A stretch of 64,000 nt of DNA, taken from NCBI RefSeq assembly GCF_000283155.1, contig NW_004454281.1, positions 58,205 to 122,204 of the forward strand. Direction: 5' to 3'. Numbering within the stretch: the stretch's first letter is position 1; each line of letters starts with the position of its first letter. Of the stretch, positions 1 to 11,624 are shown piece by piece. The notes beneath the pieces are model-generated. The model was not told the origin of the DNA and did not search any database. It saw only the letters and a list, made by a program, of their open reading frames with translations. This DNA is from Ceratotherium simum simum (taxonomy: Eukaryota; Chordata; Mammalia; Perissodactyla; Rhinocerotidae). The position numbers and the translations under genes were made by a program.

Positions 1-1075
1 AGAAGTCTAGACCTGAAATGACCGAGGAACCAAAGATTCTCCACCCTACAGAACCAAAGGACAAGGACACAACCATAACTTCAAAGTCAGACTCTTATCA
101 GCAGTGAGGCAGCCATCATTCAGGAACATCTTGTGTTAAAATTTCTTCCCCACCCCATCATAAATGTTTAGAACCTTACCATAAATGCTCGAAGCCCACC
201 ATTCAAAACCTGTCCTGCCAGTATTTCTGCACACCAGCCTGTTCTCCCAAACCTCTCAAATTTCACCCCAAATCCTGAATCAAGGAGACAGAACTGAGGG
301 CACACACCACCTGTTTCCCTGCAGATCAATCTCACAGAATAAAGCTAATTTCTCTTCCCAAAAGCTGACACCATAAATAATTGTCTTGTTTTTGCACATT
401 GGGTAGGAGAACCCATTTTGTGTGAGGTACATTAGTTTTCCACAATTGCTTCTCTTTGTTCAACCCAATGGAACAGCACTTAGGTTTTGCCACTTCTCTG
501 AGTCTTCATCTTTTTAGGAGGGCTCCCCGTGTCATGTAAAACTTATAGGAAATAAATTCGTATGCTTTTCTCCTGTTATTCTGTCTCATGTCAATGTCAT
601 TCTCAGGCCCAGCCATCAACCCTAAGAGAGTAGAGGTAAAATTTTGCTTCGGTGACATCTTCTTTTCTGGCATCTTTGAATTCGGCCTCCTTCATTGGTT
701 TGATTCTTCAGTATGCCAACATGCTCTCAGCTACCATCTTAAGAAACTCTATGACTATGAGCTGTGTCTTTCAAAACTATATATACCCTTGCCATATGAT
801 CCAGCAATCATACTCCTTGATATGTATTTATGCCCCAGAAACTCTATCTTGGTGAAAATTTAACACTTTCTCTGTGCCTTTGTGACATAGATTTTCTGCT
901 CCCATCTTCTCTAGGGCCCTAGAGCCACTCTTTGAAACGCAAATGTTGGATCAGAGAGAAAAACAAAAGCCTTAGCCATTTGAGCACGTAAACTTAACCT
1001 TTCCAACTGCCAAAACAAAATTTGGATTCAATTACTCTTTCAAAACTAGTGAGCCTTGTATTACTATACCTGATT
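1..1075. other. AT-rich intergenic stretch with LTR-like and L1 scraps
   Basis: No gene is recognisable. Two blocks look like the 3' parts of old retroviral LTRs in plus orientation. Each has an AATAAA signal (near 338 and near 552) followed by pyrimidine-rich U5-like sequence; the block around 490-645 is the more convincing. A short piece around 745-860 resembles the plus strand of an L1 3' region. Reading frames here are short and carry no known domain. Family assignment needs a repeat-library search. Confidence 0.4.
490..645 (+). mobile_element. Probable ERV LTR 3' portion (R-U5-like)
   Basis: An AATAAA signal near 552 is followed by a TTTTCTCCTGTTATTCTGTC-type stretch, then a CAG and an A/G-rich segment, the pattern seen at the R-U5 end of many ERV1-type LTRs. 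No internal retroviral genes accompany it, so it would be a solo or fragmentary LTR. Boundaries are approximate. Confidence 0.4.
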
Positions 1076-1076
1076 C

Positions 1077-1555
1077 ATGGCAGTCATTTTATTTATTTAT
1101 TATTATTATTATTTTTTTGTAAGGAGGACCAGCCCTGAGCTAACATCCATGCCAATCCTCCTCTTTTTGCTGAGGAAGATTGGCCCTGGGCTAACATCCG
1201 TGCCCATCTTCCTCTACTTTNNNNNNNNNNNNNNNNNNNNNNNNNNNNNNNNNNNNNNNNNNNNNNNNNNNNNNNNNNNNNNNNNNNNNNNNNNNNNNNN
1301 NNNNNNNNNNNNNNNNNNNNGCCCTGAGCTAACATCCATGCCAATCCTCCTCTTTTTGCTGAGGAAGATTGGCCCTGGGCTAACATCCGTGCCCATCTTC
1401 CTCTACTTTATATGGAATGCCGCCACAGCATGGCTTAACATGCGGTGTGTCAGTGCGCACCTGGGATCCGAACCGGGGAACCCCAGGCCGCCGCAGCAGA
1501 GCGCGTGCGCTCAACCGCTTGCGCCACCGGGCTGGCCCCCATGGCAGTCATTTTA
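1077..1555 (-). mobile_element. ERE-type SINE (minus), broken by assembly gap
   Basis: The element is the reverse complement of a tRNA-derived ERE SINE: the tRNA-like head (GGCCAGCCCGGTGGCGCAAG on the minus strand) is at the right end near 1,540, and the T-rich tail is at the left. A 15-bp target-site duplication, ATGGCAGTCATTTTA, is present at 1,077-1,091 and 1,541-1,555, so it is a single insertion. It contains a 100-N gap whose two flanks are identical (see findings). Confidence 0.85.
1221..1320. other. Assembly gap, exactly 100 N
   Basis: Exactly 100 unknown bases, the conventional filler for a gap of unknown size. It lies inside the ERE SINE and between two copies of the same 89-bp sequence, so it probably represents an unmerged contig overlap rather than missing DNA. 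Confidence 0.95.
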
Positions 1556-2267
1556 AAACAATAGCTGTGAAGTCTCTGTGTATGTGTGTCTATATGTATG
1601 TTATATATGTATGATATTTTACCTATGGATGGTATAATTTCTAAAAGAGTTCTATTTAATTGGCTTAAAGTAAGCACTTATATAAATTATTTCTAAATGT
1701 AACAAAAACTAACCCAAATGTTTTTCCAGCTAACGTGATATAAAATAATCTTTGGTAAATGAAAGCTTATTTAAGTTTGCTAGTTTGATTGAAATAGACG
1801 TGTCCTCAGAGTTATCAGCATTGGATAGGATGCAGACACGCAGCCTGGGTTTACTAGTCAAATAAGTAATGTTTGTTATGCATGTTATTCCTGTTACAAA
1901 TTTGTCAGCAAAATGATAGCTAATTTTGTCTAATGTTTCATGAAGTTTTCCTGGGTAGTCTAAATATAATTGGGATATAATATAATTGGGAGCAAATGAT
2001 TTAGAGAGATGTAAGTGAAATAAAAGTTTATAGTTTTTGGTTTTTGTTTATTTTCTCATATTTTTCTTTTCCAGTCTTTTGGGTGGTAGATTCTCAATTC
2101 ATTGTAGATACCTGATAGAGAAGAAATTTATATCTAATTCCCCCAGATCTTAAAGGTGCCTCAGCATTGACAATGGTCATTCATGTGCAGGGATCATTTG
2201 TTCGTGCCATCAAGTCAACTCTGACTCCTAGAGACACTGTGTACAGCAGAGGGAAACCCTGCCTAGT
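1556..2267. other. AT-rich intergenic DNA, no gene seen
   Basis: Low-GC sequence without open reading frames of note. The last 70 bases (about 2,195-2,265) resemble part of an old SINE body; a related block (CCCTGTG, then CAGCAGAG) recurs at about 23,000. Otherwise nothing is recognised. Confidence 0.5.
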
Positions 2268-3905
2268 CTTTTTTTTTTTTTTTTTTATTGAGGTCATGTT
2301 GGCTTATAGCATTGTGTAAATTTCAGGTGTACATGATTATATTTCAGTTTCTGTATAGATTGCATCATGCTCACCACCAATAGTTTACTTTTTATCAGTC
2401 ACCATACATATATGCCCCTTTATCCTTTTCACCCAGCTCCCACCCACTCCCCCTCTGGTAACCACTAGTCTGTTCTCCTTATCTATGTGTTTATCTTCCA
2501 CATATGAGTGAAAGCATATAGTATTTGTCTTTCTCTGTCTGACTTATTTCACTTAGCATAATACCCTCAAGGTCCATCCATGTTGTCACAAATGGCATGA
2601 TTTTGTCTTTTTTTTTTATGGCTGAGTAGAATTCCATTGTGTGTGTGTGTATATATATACCATATCTTCTTTATTCATTCATCCATTGATGAGCGCTTGG
2701 GTTGCTTCCACTTCTTGGCTATAGTGAATAATGCTGCAATGAAAGAGGATGCATAAATCTCTTTGAATTGTTGATTTCATGTTCTTTGGAAAAATACCCA
2801 ATAGTGGAATAGCTGGATCATATCATATTTCTATTTTTAATTTTTTGAGAAATCTCCATACTGTTTTCCATAGTGGCTGCACCCGTTTGCATTCTGACCA
2901 GCAGTGTAGGAGTGTTCCCTTTTCTCCACATCCTTTCCAACACTTGTTATTTCTTGTCTAGTGAATTATAGCCATTCTGAGAAGTGTGAGGTGACATCTC
3001 ATTGTAGTTTTGATTTGCATTTCCCCAATAATTAGTGATGTTGAGCATCTGTTCGTGTGCCTGTTGGCATGTGTATATCTTCTTTGGGAAAGTGTCTGTT
3101 CATATCCTCCACCCGTTTTTTGATTGGGTTGTTCATTTTCTTGTTGTTGAGTTGTATGTGTTATTTATATATTTTGGAAGTTAACCCCTTGTTGGATATG
3201 TGATTTGCAAACATTTTCTCCCGTTTGATGGGCTGTCTTTTCATTTTGTTAATGGTTTCCTTCCCTGTGCAGAAGCTTTTTAATCTGATGTAGTCCCACT
3301 AATTTTTTTTGTTTATTTGTTTCCCATGCCTGAGTAGACATGGTATTCCAAAAGATACTGCTAAGACTGATGTCAAAGAATGTACTGCCTATATACTCTT
3401 CTAAGAGTTTTATGGTTTCAGGTCTTACATTCAAGTCTTTAATCCATTTTGTGTTAATTTTTGTGTATGGTGTAAGATGATGGTCTACTTTCATTCCTTT
3501 CTGTGTGGCTGTCCAGTTTTCCAAGCACCACTTATTGAAGAGACTTTCCTTTCTCCATTGCGTGTTCTTGGTTCCTTTGTCAAAGAGTAGATAGATGTGT
3601 GGTTTTATTCCTGGGCTTTTGATTCTGTTCCATTGATCTGTGTGTCTGTTTTTCTGCCAGTACAATGCTGTTTTGATTACTATAGCTTTGTAGTATAATT
3701 TGAATTCAAGAAGTGTGATACCTCCAACTTTGTTCCTTTTTTTCCAGGATTGTTTTGGTTATTTGGGGTCTTTTGTTGTTCCACATGAATTTTAGGATTC
3801 TTTGTTCTATTTCTGTGAAGAATGTCATTGGGATTCTGATTGGGATTGCATTGAATCTATAGATTGTGTTAGGTTATATGGACATTTTTCCAGTTCTCTT
3901 CTTCC
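2268..3905 (-). mobile_element. LINE-1, 5'-truncated, minus strand
   Basis: The poly-T at 2,268-2,286 is the element's poly(A) tail, so the 3' end is on the left. On the minus strand, 3,249-3,665 encodes a stretch typical of the C-terminal part of L1 ORF2p, including [17 protein letters not shown]. The rest matches the well-known L1 ORF2/3' UTR pattern read backwards. It stops abruptly at about 3,905, where composition changes from AT-rich to GC-rich, consistent with 5' truncation. Stop codons and frameshifts make it inactive. Confidence 0.9.
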
Positions 3906-4504
3906 TTCCTGCCCTTTCCAACTCCCAGCCCCAGATGTCATCCTTGGACTTCCCCCTTTCCGCACTCTGTGTGGTGGAGCAGTAGCAGGTCTTGCATGCA
4001 TGCCCAACCACCCCATGCCAGTGAGTTGGGAAGCGCCCGTCCCATCCACAGGGCCGTGGGTTGAGTGGGGGTGCACCTCATTGGCATAGGGAGGAAAAGG
4101 GCGGGCCCCTCTGGCACATTCCCACCTGGGCACCCCACCTCCTCCACCCCTCTGGGGCCTTGCCCCGGGCTGGGATGGGGAAGGGGAGTGGCAGGCATGG
4201 GTGAGCAGCAGGTGTCAGTGGGTGGCCCATGGCCCCTTTCCCAGGGAGGCTGCAGGCTGGTGTGCACATGTGCCTCCGACGCCGTCTGTGCCACAGTCCC
4301 TCTCCTCCCTGTGGCACAGGGTGGGGGTTCAAGGGAGGGGATGGACGCTGCCCTTGCACTCCTTCCTCCCACCTCTCCACCTGCATTCCTGGTCAACTAG
4401 CAGTACTCAGGGCTCAATCTTGCGCGGACATGGTGAAAAAGGGTGTGCTGCGTGCTGAGGAGTGCCCATGGACAGATGGGCTCAGACACACCAGGATGCT
4501 CTGG
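3906..4504. other. GC-rich unique DNA before the tandem array
   Basis: GC-rich sequence between the truncated L1 and the tandem array. Several overlapping open frames exist on both strands, as expected from high GC, but none has a recognisable domain or splice context. No gene is called. Confidence 0.5.
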
Positions 4505-7225
4505 ATGGATGCTGGGGTTGACCAGCTGTCCCTCTTGGACTTGGCCCCAGGTCCCAAGATGCTAGGGTCAACAACATGTCCATACCGAGCATCACCAGGC
4601 CTTGGGGCTTCTGGGCTCTGAGGTTCCAAGGCTCCAGGTCTCTGGGGCCCCTGGGGCCCCAGATCTCCAAATACCCAGTTCGACCAGCTGTCTGTCACAT
4701 ACTTCACCCTGGGTCACTGGACTCTCAAGTTGACTAGATATCTGTCCCAAGCGTCCCATGGCCTCGTGGCTCCCAGGCTCCCAATCTCTAGGCTCTGGGC
4801 ACCCAGGTCCACGTTTCTTCTGGTCTCCAAGTCCACAGTTTCACCAGCTGTCCATCTTGGACTGGGCCCCAGGTTCCCATATGCTTAGGCGAACCAGATG
4901 TCCATCCCAATCATCCCAAATCCTTGAGTCTCCCAGGCTCCCAAGCTCCAGGCTCTGGGTCCCCAGGTTCCTGAATCTCCATGTCCCTGGGTCCCTGGGT
5001 CGACCAGCTGTATGTCACAAACTTGGACCTGGGTTCCCAGACACTCAGGTCATGCAGATGTCTGTAAAGAGCGTCCCAGGACCTTGGGACTCATGGGCTT
5101 CCAAGCTTTTGGCTCTGGGCTCCTGGGTCCCTGGGTTCCTGGTTCTCCAGGTCCCAGAGTCCCCAGGACACAGGGTCAACCAGATGTCCATTCCAGACTT
5201 AGCCCCAGGTCCCTGGACACTTGGGCCAATCATATGTCTTTCCCAATCATCCAAGGGCCTCAGGGCAACTGAGTTCCCATGCTGTGGGCTCCAAGACTTA
5301 TGTTCTTGTGTCCCCTGGTTCCCAGGCCCCGGGATTGACCAGCTCTCCATTGTGGACTTGGCCCCAAGTCCACGCTCAGGTAGACTAGATCTCTGTCCCA
5401 AGCATCCCAAGTCCTCAGGGCACCCATGCTCCCTAGCTCCAGGCTCCAGGCCACTCTGTCCCTGGGTACCCAACTCCTCGAGTTCCCGGGTTGAACAGTT
5501 GTCCAGCCTGGACATGGCCCCAGGTCCCTGGAGGTTTGAGTGGACCACATGATTTTCCCAGCACCTCGAGGCTCCCAGGCATTCAAGCTCTGGTCACCGG
5601 CCCACAGATCCCTGGTCCCTGGGTCACCGGTTCAACCAGCTGTCCATTCCAGACACGGCCCCAGGTCCCTGGATGCTCAGGTTGACTAGATGTCCACCCC
5701 GAGCTTCCCAGTGCCTCAAGGCCCACGTGCATCCTAGCTCTGGGCTCTGGGCTCTGATCCCTAGGTCCCTGGGTTGACTAGCTGTCCATTGCAAACTGGG
5801 CCCTGGGTCCCATGGTTGACCAGATGTCCATTTCAAGCATCCCAAGGTCTCTGGGCTCGTGGGCTTCCAAGCTCTGGGCTCCAGGCTCCTTGGCCCCTGG
5901 ATCCCCAGGTCCTTGGGGACCCGGGTTGACCGGGTATGTCACAAATTTGGCCCTGGGTCCCTAGATCGACCAGCTGTCTTTTGTGGACTTTGCCCCAGGT
6001 CCCAGGACCCTCAGGTTGACTAGATGTCTGTCTCAAGCATCCCAATGTCTCTAGGCTCCTGGGCTCCCAAGCTCCAGGCTCTGGGCTCCAGATCCATGGG
6101 TACAGGGTCCCCAGGTCCCCGGGTCTGCAAGTTGACCATCTGTTTGTCTCATATTTGTCCCCAAGTCCCCACATGCTCAGGTTGAACAGATGTCCATCTC
6201 AGACTTGTCCCCAGGCATTGGGACACTTGGGTTGACCAGATGTCCATCCAGGTGTCTCCAGGCCTTGAGGCATCAAGGCTTGGGGCCTTGGGGTTCTAGG
6301 CTTCCTGGGCATATGGGATCCCAGGCTTCTGAGCTCCCAGTCTACAGTCTCATGGGCTCCTGGGCTCCTTAGCTCTGGTCCCAGGATCCAAGAGCTGTCT
6401 GTCCTGGACATGGCCCTGGGCCTTGAGATCTCAGGTCAATGAGATGTCTATCCTGAGCATCCCAGGGCCTCAAGGCACCAGGGCTCCTGGGTCCCTGGGT
6501 CTCTGGGTCGACCAGCTTTCCATCCTGGACTTGGCCCCAGGTCTCCAGATGCTTAGGTCGACCAGAGACATCTATCCCTGGGCCTCAGGGCCTCAGGGCC
6601 TTGGGGCTTTGTGGCCTTAGGGCTCCCAAGTTCCTGGGCTCATGGGATCCCGGGATCCCAGGTTGCTGGGCTTTCAGGCTCTCAGGTTCCCAAGTTCTGG
6701 GTCTCCAGATCCCTGTGATGACCAGCTGTCCATGCCAGACTTGGCCTCAGATCCTGTGACTGCTAGGGTCTAAAAGATGTCTGTCCCATGCATCCAGTGT
6801 CTTGGGGATCTCAGGCTCCCAGGCTCCCAGTCCTGGGCTCCAGACTTAGAGCCCTTCGGGTCCCTTGGTCCCTGGGTCCCAGGGTTGACTAGCTGTCCAT
6901 TCCAGGCTTGACCTCAGGTCCTGGGATGCTCAGGTCAACCAGATACCCATGCCATGCATCCCCAGGCCTCGTGGCCCCAGGGCTCCTGGGATCATGGAAT
7001 CCTGGGCTCCTGAGCTCCAGGTCCCTGGGTCCCTGGGTCAACCAACTGTCCGTCCTGGACTTGGCCCTGGGCCCCGGGGCACTCGGGTCAACCAGTTGTT
7101 CATACCAGGGCCTCGAGGCTTTGGGGCCTTGGGCCCTCGAAGCCTCAGGGCTCCCGGGCTCCTGGGCTCCAGGGCTCCCAGGATCATGGGCTCTCAGGTT
7201 CCTGAGCTTTTGGTCCCCCGCGGAC
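4505..7225 (+). repeat. Tandem array of diverged ~160-bp units
   Basis: A motif of the form GACCAGCTGTCCATCCTGGA followed by CTTGGCCCCAGGTCCC recurs along the whole stretch, for example at about 4,521, 4,683, 4,843, 5,003, 5,338, 5,493, 5,635, 5,778, 5,969, 6,511, 6,721, 6,888 and 7,041. Spacing is mostly 140-170 bp (162, 160, 160 for the first intervals). Each unit also has a half-motif GACCAGATGTCCATCC about 45-60 bp later and a tail built from short CTGGGTCCC / GGCTCCCAGG-like subrepeats. About 15-17 units are present, diverged by substitutions and indels. I do not recognise it as a named satellite. Confidence 0.85.
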
Positions 7226-7890
7226 TTGCAGGGCTCCCTTGTGTGCTCTGAAGGGGAGCCAAACCCATCTCTAATTTAGCTCCTTTCCCATTGCCCCTAA
7301 GGGCAGACTTCAGAACATCTCACTGTTACCGACTGCCCTTGAGCCCCAGAGAGAGTTTTATCCATATTTACAGCCACCAATCTGAGCACAGCAATTTCAT
7401 TTTTCCCCATGGTGCAGGCAGGTAAGCAGGAAGCATGGAATGCTTTTCTCAGCTTTCTGAGGCCCCCCTGCTTTATTCTAACCAACCATCAGTGCGACTC
7501 ATCGGGGTCTCTGGGACAACAGTCAAAGATCACTTAGCTCCTCGTCACCAAACACCTCGGCAACCAGGCCCACCACTGCCGCAAGGGTCTGGCTCCATCC
7601 CTGGCCAGCCTGCAAGGTCTCACCTGTCTTTTTTCCAAAGAGTGCTATGACCATGTAAACCTCCAGGAGCAGGGTTAAAGGTCCAATGGTGTCAACCTGT
7701 CTGGAGCACGTGGGGCAAAGCCCCATGGCCTCTTTTCTGAAAGAGAAATGGGCCCACTTTTGCAGGAGATGTGGCTTTCACATGGGGAACATAAAGTTGT
7801 TTACTCTGTAAAAGACAGAAGTTGTTCTCTGCCTGCCTGAGGGATTCAGTGCTGTGAGTCCACCCAAGTTGTTTCAAGGAACGCTGCTCA
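7226..7890. other. Intergenic DNA after the array, no gene seen
   Basis: Mixed-composition sequence. The minus strand has a short open stretch (7,523-7,726) that ends beside a GTGAGA donor-like site, but there is no matching acceptor or conserved domain. Nothing firm is supported. Confidence 0.4.
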
Positions 7891-8200
7891 GGGGCCCGCC
7901 CCGTGGCTTAGCGGTTAAGTGCGCGCGCTCCGCTACTGGCGGCCCAGGTTCGGATCCGGGGCGCGCACCAACGCACCGCTTCTCCAGCCATGCTGAGGCC
8001 GCGTCCCACATACAGCAACTAGAAGGATGTGCAACTATGGCATACAACTATCTACTGGGGCTTTGGGGAGAAAAAAGGAGGAGGATTGGCAATAGATGTT
8101 AGCTCAGAGCTAGTCTTCCTCAGCAAAAAGAGGAGAATTAGCACGGATGTTAGCTCAGGGCTGATCTTCCTCACAAAAAAACCAAAAGAAAAGAAAAGAA
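7891..8200 (+). mobile_element. ERE-type SINE, plus strand
   Basis: It starts with the tRNA-like head (GTGGCTTAGCGGTTAAGTGC; B-box-like GGTTCGGATCC) and continues with the ERE body (CATACAGCAACTAGAAGG, TACTGGGGCTTTGGGGAG). It ends in the characteristic GGAGGATTGGCAATAGATG / TTAGCTCAGGGCTGATCTTC segments and an A-rich tail. A clear target-site duplication was not found. Confidence 0.9.
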
Positions 8201-10784
8201 ACCCTGCTTGGCCAGCAAGGAGTCATTTATACAATGACTACCTGGCACATGAGGGCGAGGTCTCTAGCTCCATGAGCATTCACAGCGCACGCTCACAAGC
8301 CAGTTACGCATTTGTACAACAGTACCTACCATGAATCAGCCCGAACTTCATGCACAATATTTCTTTCACTTCTTTTTCTCTCTTCACTGCAAATTTTTGG
8401 CCCAAACTGTATTGGGGGTTTTTTTAAATAGAAACACAGACCAAAAAGTTTTAACAAGACATTACAATAGCAGCTGTAATTGACCATCATCTCCTGGCTG
8501 GAAGCTCAGGGAATGATGTGAGAAGGCAGCCAGTGGAGGGGGCATCTTGCACCATTACCCATGCCTGCACCCCTTCATGGCCCGGTGCCAACTTGCTTTT
8601 GGCTTCAAGTGGCCTTTTACTTGGCCTCCACAAACACACTTGTAATAATAACAAGGCACCAGCTGGGTGGCTGGTTTCAGTCCTACCTCTTGCCACTCAA
8701 CACTCCAACATCTTATCAACAGGTGGCACACACTCTCGGGCACCGGGGAGTCACCCCCACAGCCCCGCAGCTGGTGGGACAGAGGGAGGACTTAGGCAAG
8801 AGCCATACCCAGGAGCTATCTCCCCCAACTGGCCAGGCAGCCCTTGTCATCTGAAAGGACACTGTAACTCTGCCAGCCCACTTGTCAAGCACACACCAGA
8901 TGTCCCAAGCCCTGGCTGATCTGACCAGTAAAGATACGAGCCTAGTTCAATCTGGAGAGTTTCTTACTTACACAGTGGAAGGAAGAGCAGCCCAAGGTGG
9001 CAGCTCCCTGTGGTCCTCATCCCACACACCAAAGGGAAACACAGAAACCAAGTGGTAGAACCACAGCACAGTTGTAGGACACTCTGTTGCTGGGGAGCAC
9101 ATTTTAGATGGCACATGAGGGTTTTATCAGCTGCAGCTCTGTTCTGAGGGACTGGGCCCCCAGGGGAGCCAGGGAGGGAGTGAAAGCTGGCCTCTCCCTG
9201 GGGTTCCTCCAAGACTTCCATCAGCTGTAGTTCACGCCTTTGTCTGCATGGCCTGTGTGCATGCAGGGCACCAAGGCAGAGCTGTGTCTCTGTGCACACA
9301 ATGAGACACACAAGCAGACACGAAAATTCACAGGAAACACAGAGGCGCACACAACACTCAAGGACCAACCCCTACAGAAACCACACAGCGCAGCCCTCAG
9401 CCACACACACACTGTCACACACCCCTTCACACCACAGGCTCAGCTGCGCCTGCCCAGTCACAGGGTCAGAGACAGGGACCCACAGCTACCTAACACACAC
9501 CACAGTCACCCCATACCTGCCCAACATCAGAAAGCCAATGACCCCCAGACCAGCGTGCTCCAGTCACTAAGGCGCCACTAGCTGCCTTCACAGGTTTAGG
9601 AGACCAAGTGGAGCAGGTAGATGGTGGCTGCAAAGTGAAGGCCCATGGTGGATCCCACCCAATGTGTGAGTGCCATGTGGCCCCACCGAGTCCACACACA
9701 CAGGGGACATGTCCCCCTACTGCATGTCCCATCACATGCCAGCCCCCTGTTTCTGCACACATACCTCCCAAGAGGTGCCCACACCACCCAGTCCTGGGGA
9801 TCTGGAGGGTCAGAACCCCTCCCTCCAGACCAGGCCCTCCTTGGTGACCCAAAGGTGGCCCAGGAGTCACCATGCCTATGTCCACATAGGGGAGGAGTGC
9901 TGCTGGGGTTGGGGGGCTGGTTCAGGTCAGACCAGGGGTGCCAAAGTAGGCCTTCCTGTGCCAACAGCTGAGCCGAGCTGTGGAACATCTTCCAAATGCA
10001 GGCCTGTCAGACTCCTGTTGCAGTTCACAGCTCCACCCACCCGGGCCACCCAGGACTCAGAGCTACCAGGTATCCCGAGCTGGCCTGGGCAGAGAGGTCT
10101 TGTGGTCACCTGGCTGGCCACAGCACAAATTCCTATTGCAGACCCCAGGCTTCATGTGGGTGCCCTGCATGAAGACTGAGAGTAGGGGCACAGGTGACAG
10201 GCTGGCCCAGACTGAAATCCTGGCCTCCCACCATCCAGTTCCCGCCTCAGAACTTAGGTGGGCACCCTCACCCAGCTGCTATTGCCCTCTACCCATGACC
10301 TCCAGGGGAGGCAACAGCACCCAGGCACAGCCCCAGCTGGCTCCTGTGACCACTCAAGGCGGGCTCGGCTCCCACATCACACCTCCTGCTCCTGCCACCA
10401 GCCGGGAGTGTGCTACACAGTGCCAGGGTGCGTCTCCAGCCTTGGGTTGTGCCCACCCTCCATGCTCCATGGCACTGGTCTGAGTGCTTGTTGTCATTCA
10501 TTCATTCATTTTATTCATTGCTGCTTCCAGGCTCAGAGGGATCACAAGGACAGGCAGGGCAGGGAGAGCCAACCCTGCCAGGACTGAGGAAACTCATCCT
10601 GGGGAAAACCGTGAGGACCATGTGGGGACTTCAGTGTGTCCCCAGAGGGCTCAAGAACCCTCCCCCTGCCCTGTGTCACTCCCCTAGTCAAAGCCCAGTC
10701 ATCTCACAAAGCCACCCAACCACTCAGCACAGTGGCTAGAGAGTGACTTGTGAAAGGCAAGTCTGACCACGTCTGTGCCCCCAA
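8201..10784. other. Intergenic DNA, CA-rich patch, no gene seen
   Basis: Unique, moderately GC-rich sequence. A degenerate CA-rich zone lies at about 9,285-9,440. Many overlapping frames are open on both strands around 9.2-10.5 kb, but they carry low-complexity H, P and T runs and no domain, so they are treated as chance. Confidence 0.45.
9285..9440. repeat. Degenerate CACA-rich low-complexity tract
   Basis: Repeated ACACA and CACAC words interrupted by other bases across about 150 bp. It is not a perfect microsatellite, probably an aged one. Confidence 0.6.
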
Positions 10785-11150
10785 ACTCTTCATACCTCCT
10801 GCTGCTCCTAAGACAAGCCCTCGAGAGCCTCTGTAACATGCACCCCCAGTACCACCCTCCCTTTGGCTTCTGCAGCCCAGCCACACAGTCCCTCTCACCG
10901 TCTACCAGGCCCCAACTCTCGGCAGGGCCTTTGCACAGGTCATTCTTCCCACCAGAACCCCTCCTGTTAAGGGCTGCTCTGGTTGGTTCAGCACCAGCCT
11001 CCCTGCCCTGCCTGTCTCCCTCTTTTAGGATGTTTCATTTCCATCTGTGATTCTGGGGTGTGCCTCTCCAACAGGGCTGGAAGCCCCTCAAGGGTAGGTC
11101 CTGTGTCTGTTGTGTTCACACAGGATCCGCAACTCCTGGCACAGCAGCTG
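10785..11150 (+). mobile_element. Probable L2 LINE 3' remnant
   Basis: It reads like the conserved 3' region of L2: a pyrimidine-rich part with CAGGGCCTTTGCACAGG (near 10,924), then a segment resembling GGAAGCCCCTCAAGGGTAGG and TCCTGTGTCTGTTGTGTTCA. It is diverged. Orientation and limits are approximate. Confidence 0.5.
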
Positions 11151-11624
11151 GCTCAGGCCCCCAGCCACTCAGGGGACCTCAGGAACAGGGGAACCAAGCC
11201 AACGGTGTGAAGTCTGGGTTCAGGCTGGGGGTGGGCAGCACCAGGCAATCATGGCAGCCCCAGATGGGGACTCAATCTCCAACTGTCCTGGCCAGGCAGC
11301 TCCAAGTGTGGTCCTTTGTCAGGGTCTCAACCCCCAGCAATTGGGGGAGGCAGGGGGAAGAGACAGCCAGACCCCAGTGTCACCCCACTGCCTAGCTTTA
11401 GATGGTTCCTCTGGGCTGGTCCTTGACCCCTTCCTCTCTGGGACCACTGGTGGACAAGGACCCAAAGCCCCGAGGAAACAGCTACTTCCATCTGCTGAGG
11501 CTCTCGGGGACTGACATGTGCAGACCTGCAAACAGCGGCCACTGCGGTGGAGCTGCCCTCTCCTATTTCTATCCTGTAGCCTGACCTCGTCACCCTTTCC
11601 TGGGGCCGAGCTACTGTGTGCAGG

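Noticed and set aside
1077..1556. 159-codon plus-strand frame, and minus-strand frames, running through the first N gap
   Set aside because: They are translations of an ERE SINE and of unknown bases; no gene.
3249..3665. 138-codon minus-strand frame
   Set aside because: It is the C-terminal remnant of L1 ORF2p within a 5'-truncated, inactive element, not a host gene.
5045..5548. 167-codon minus-strand frame in the tandem array
   Set aside because: Antisense of a GC-rich repeat; repetitive, no domain, not preserved across units.
7523..7726. 67-codon minus-strand frame with a donor-like GTGAGA site
   Set aside because: No acceptor, no recognised domain, no neighbouring exon; probably chance.
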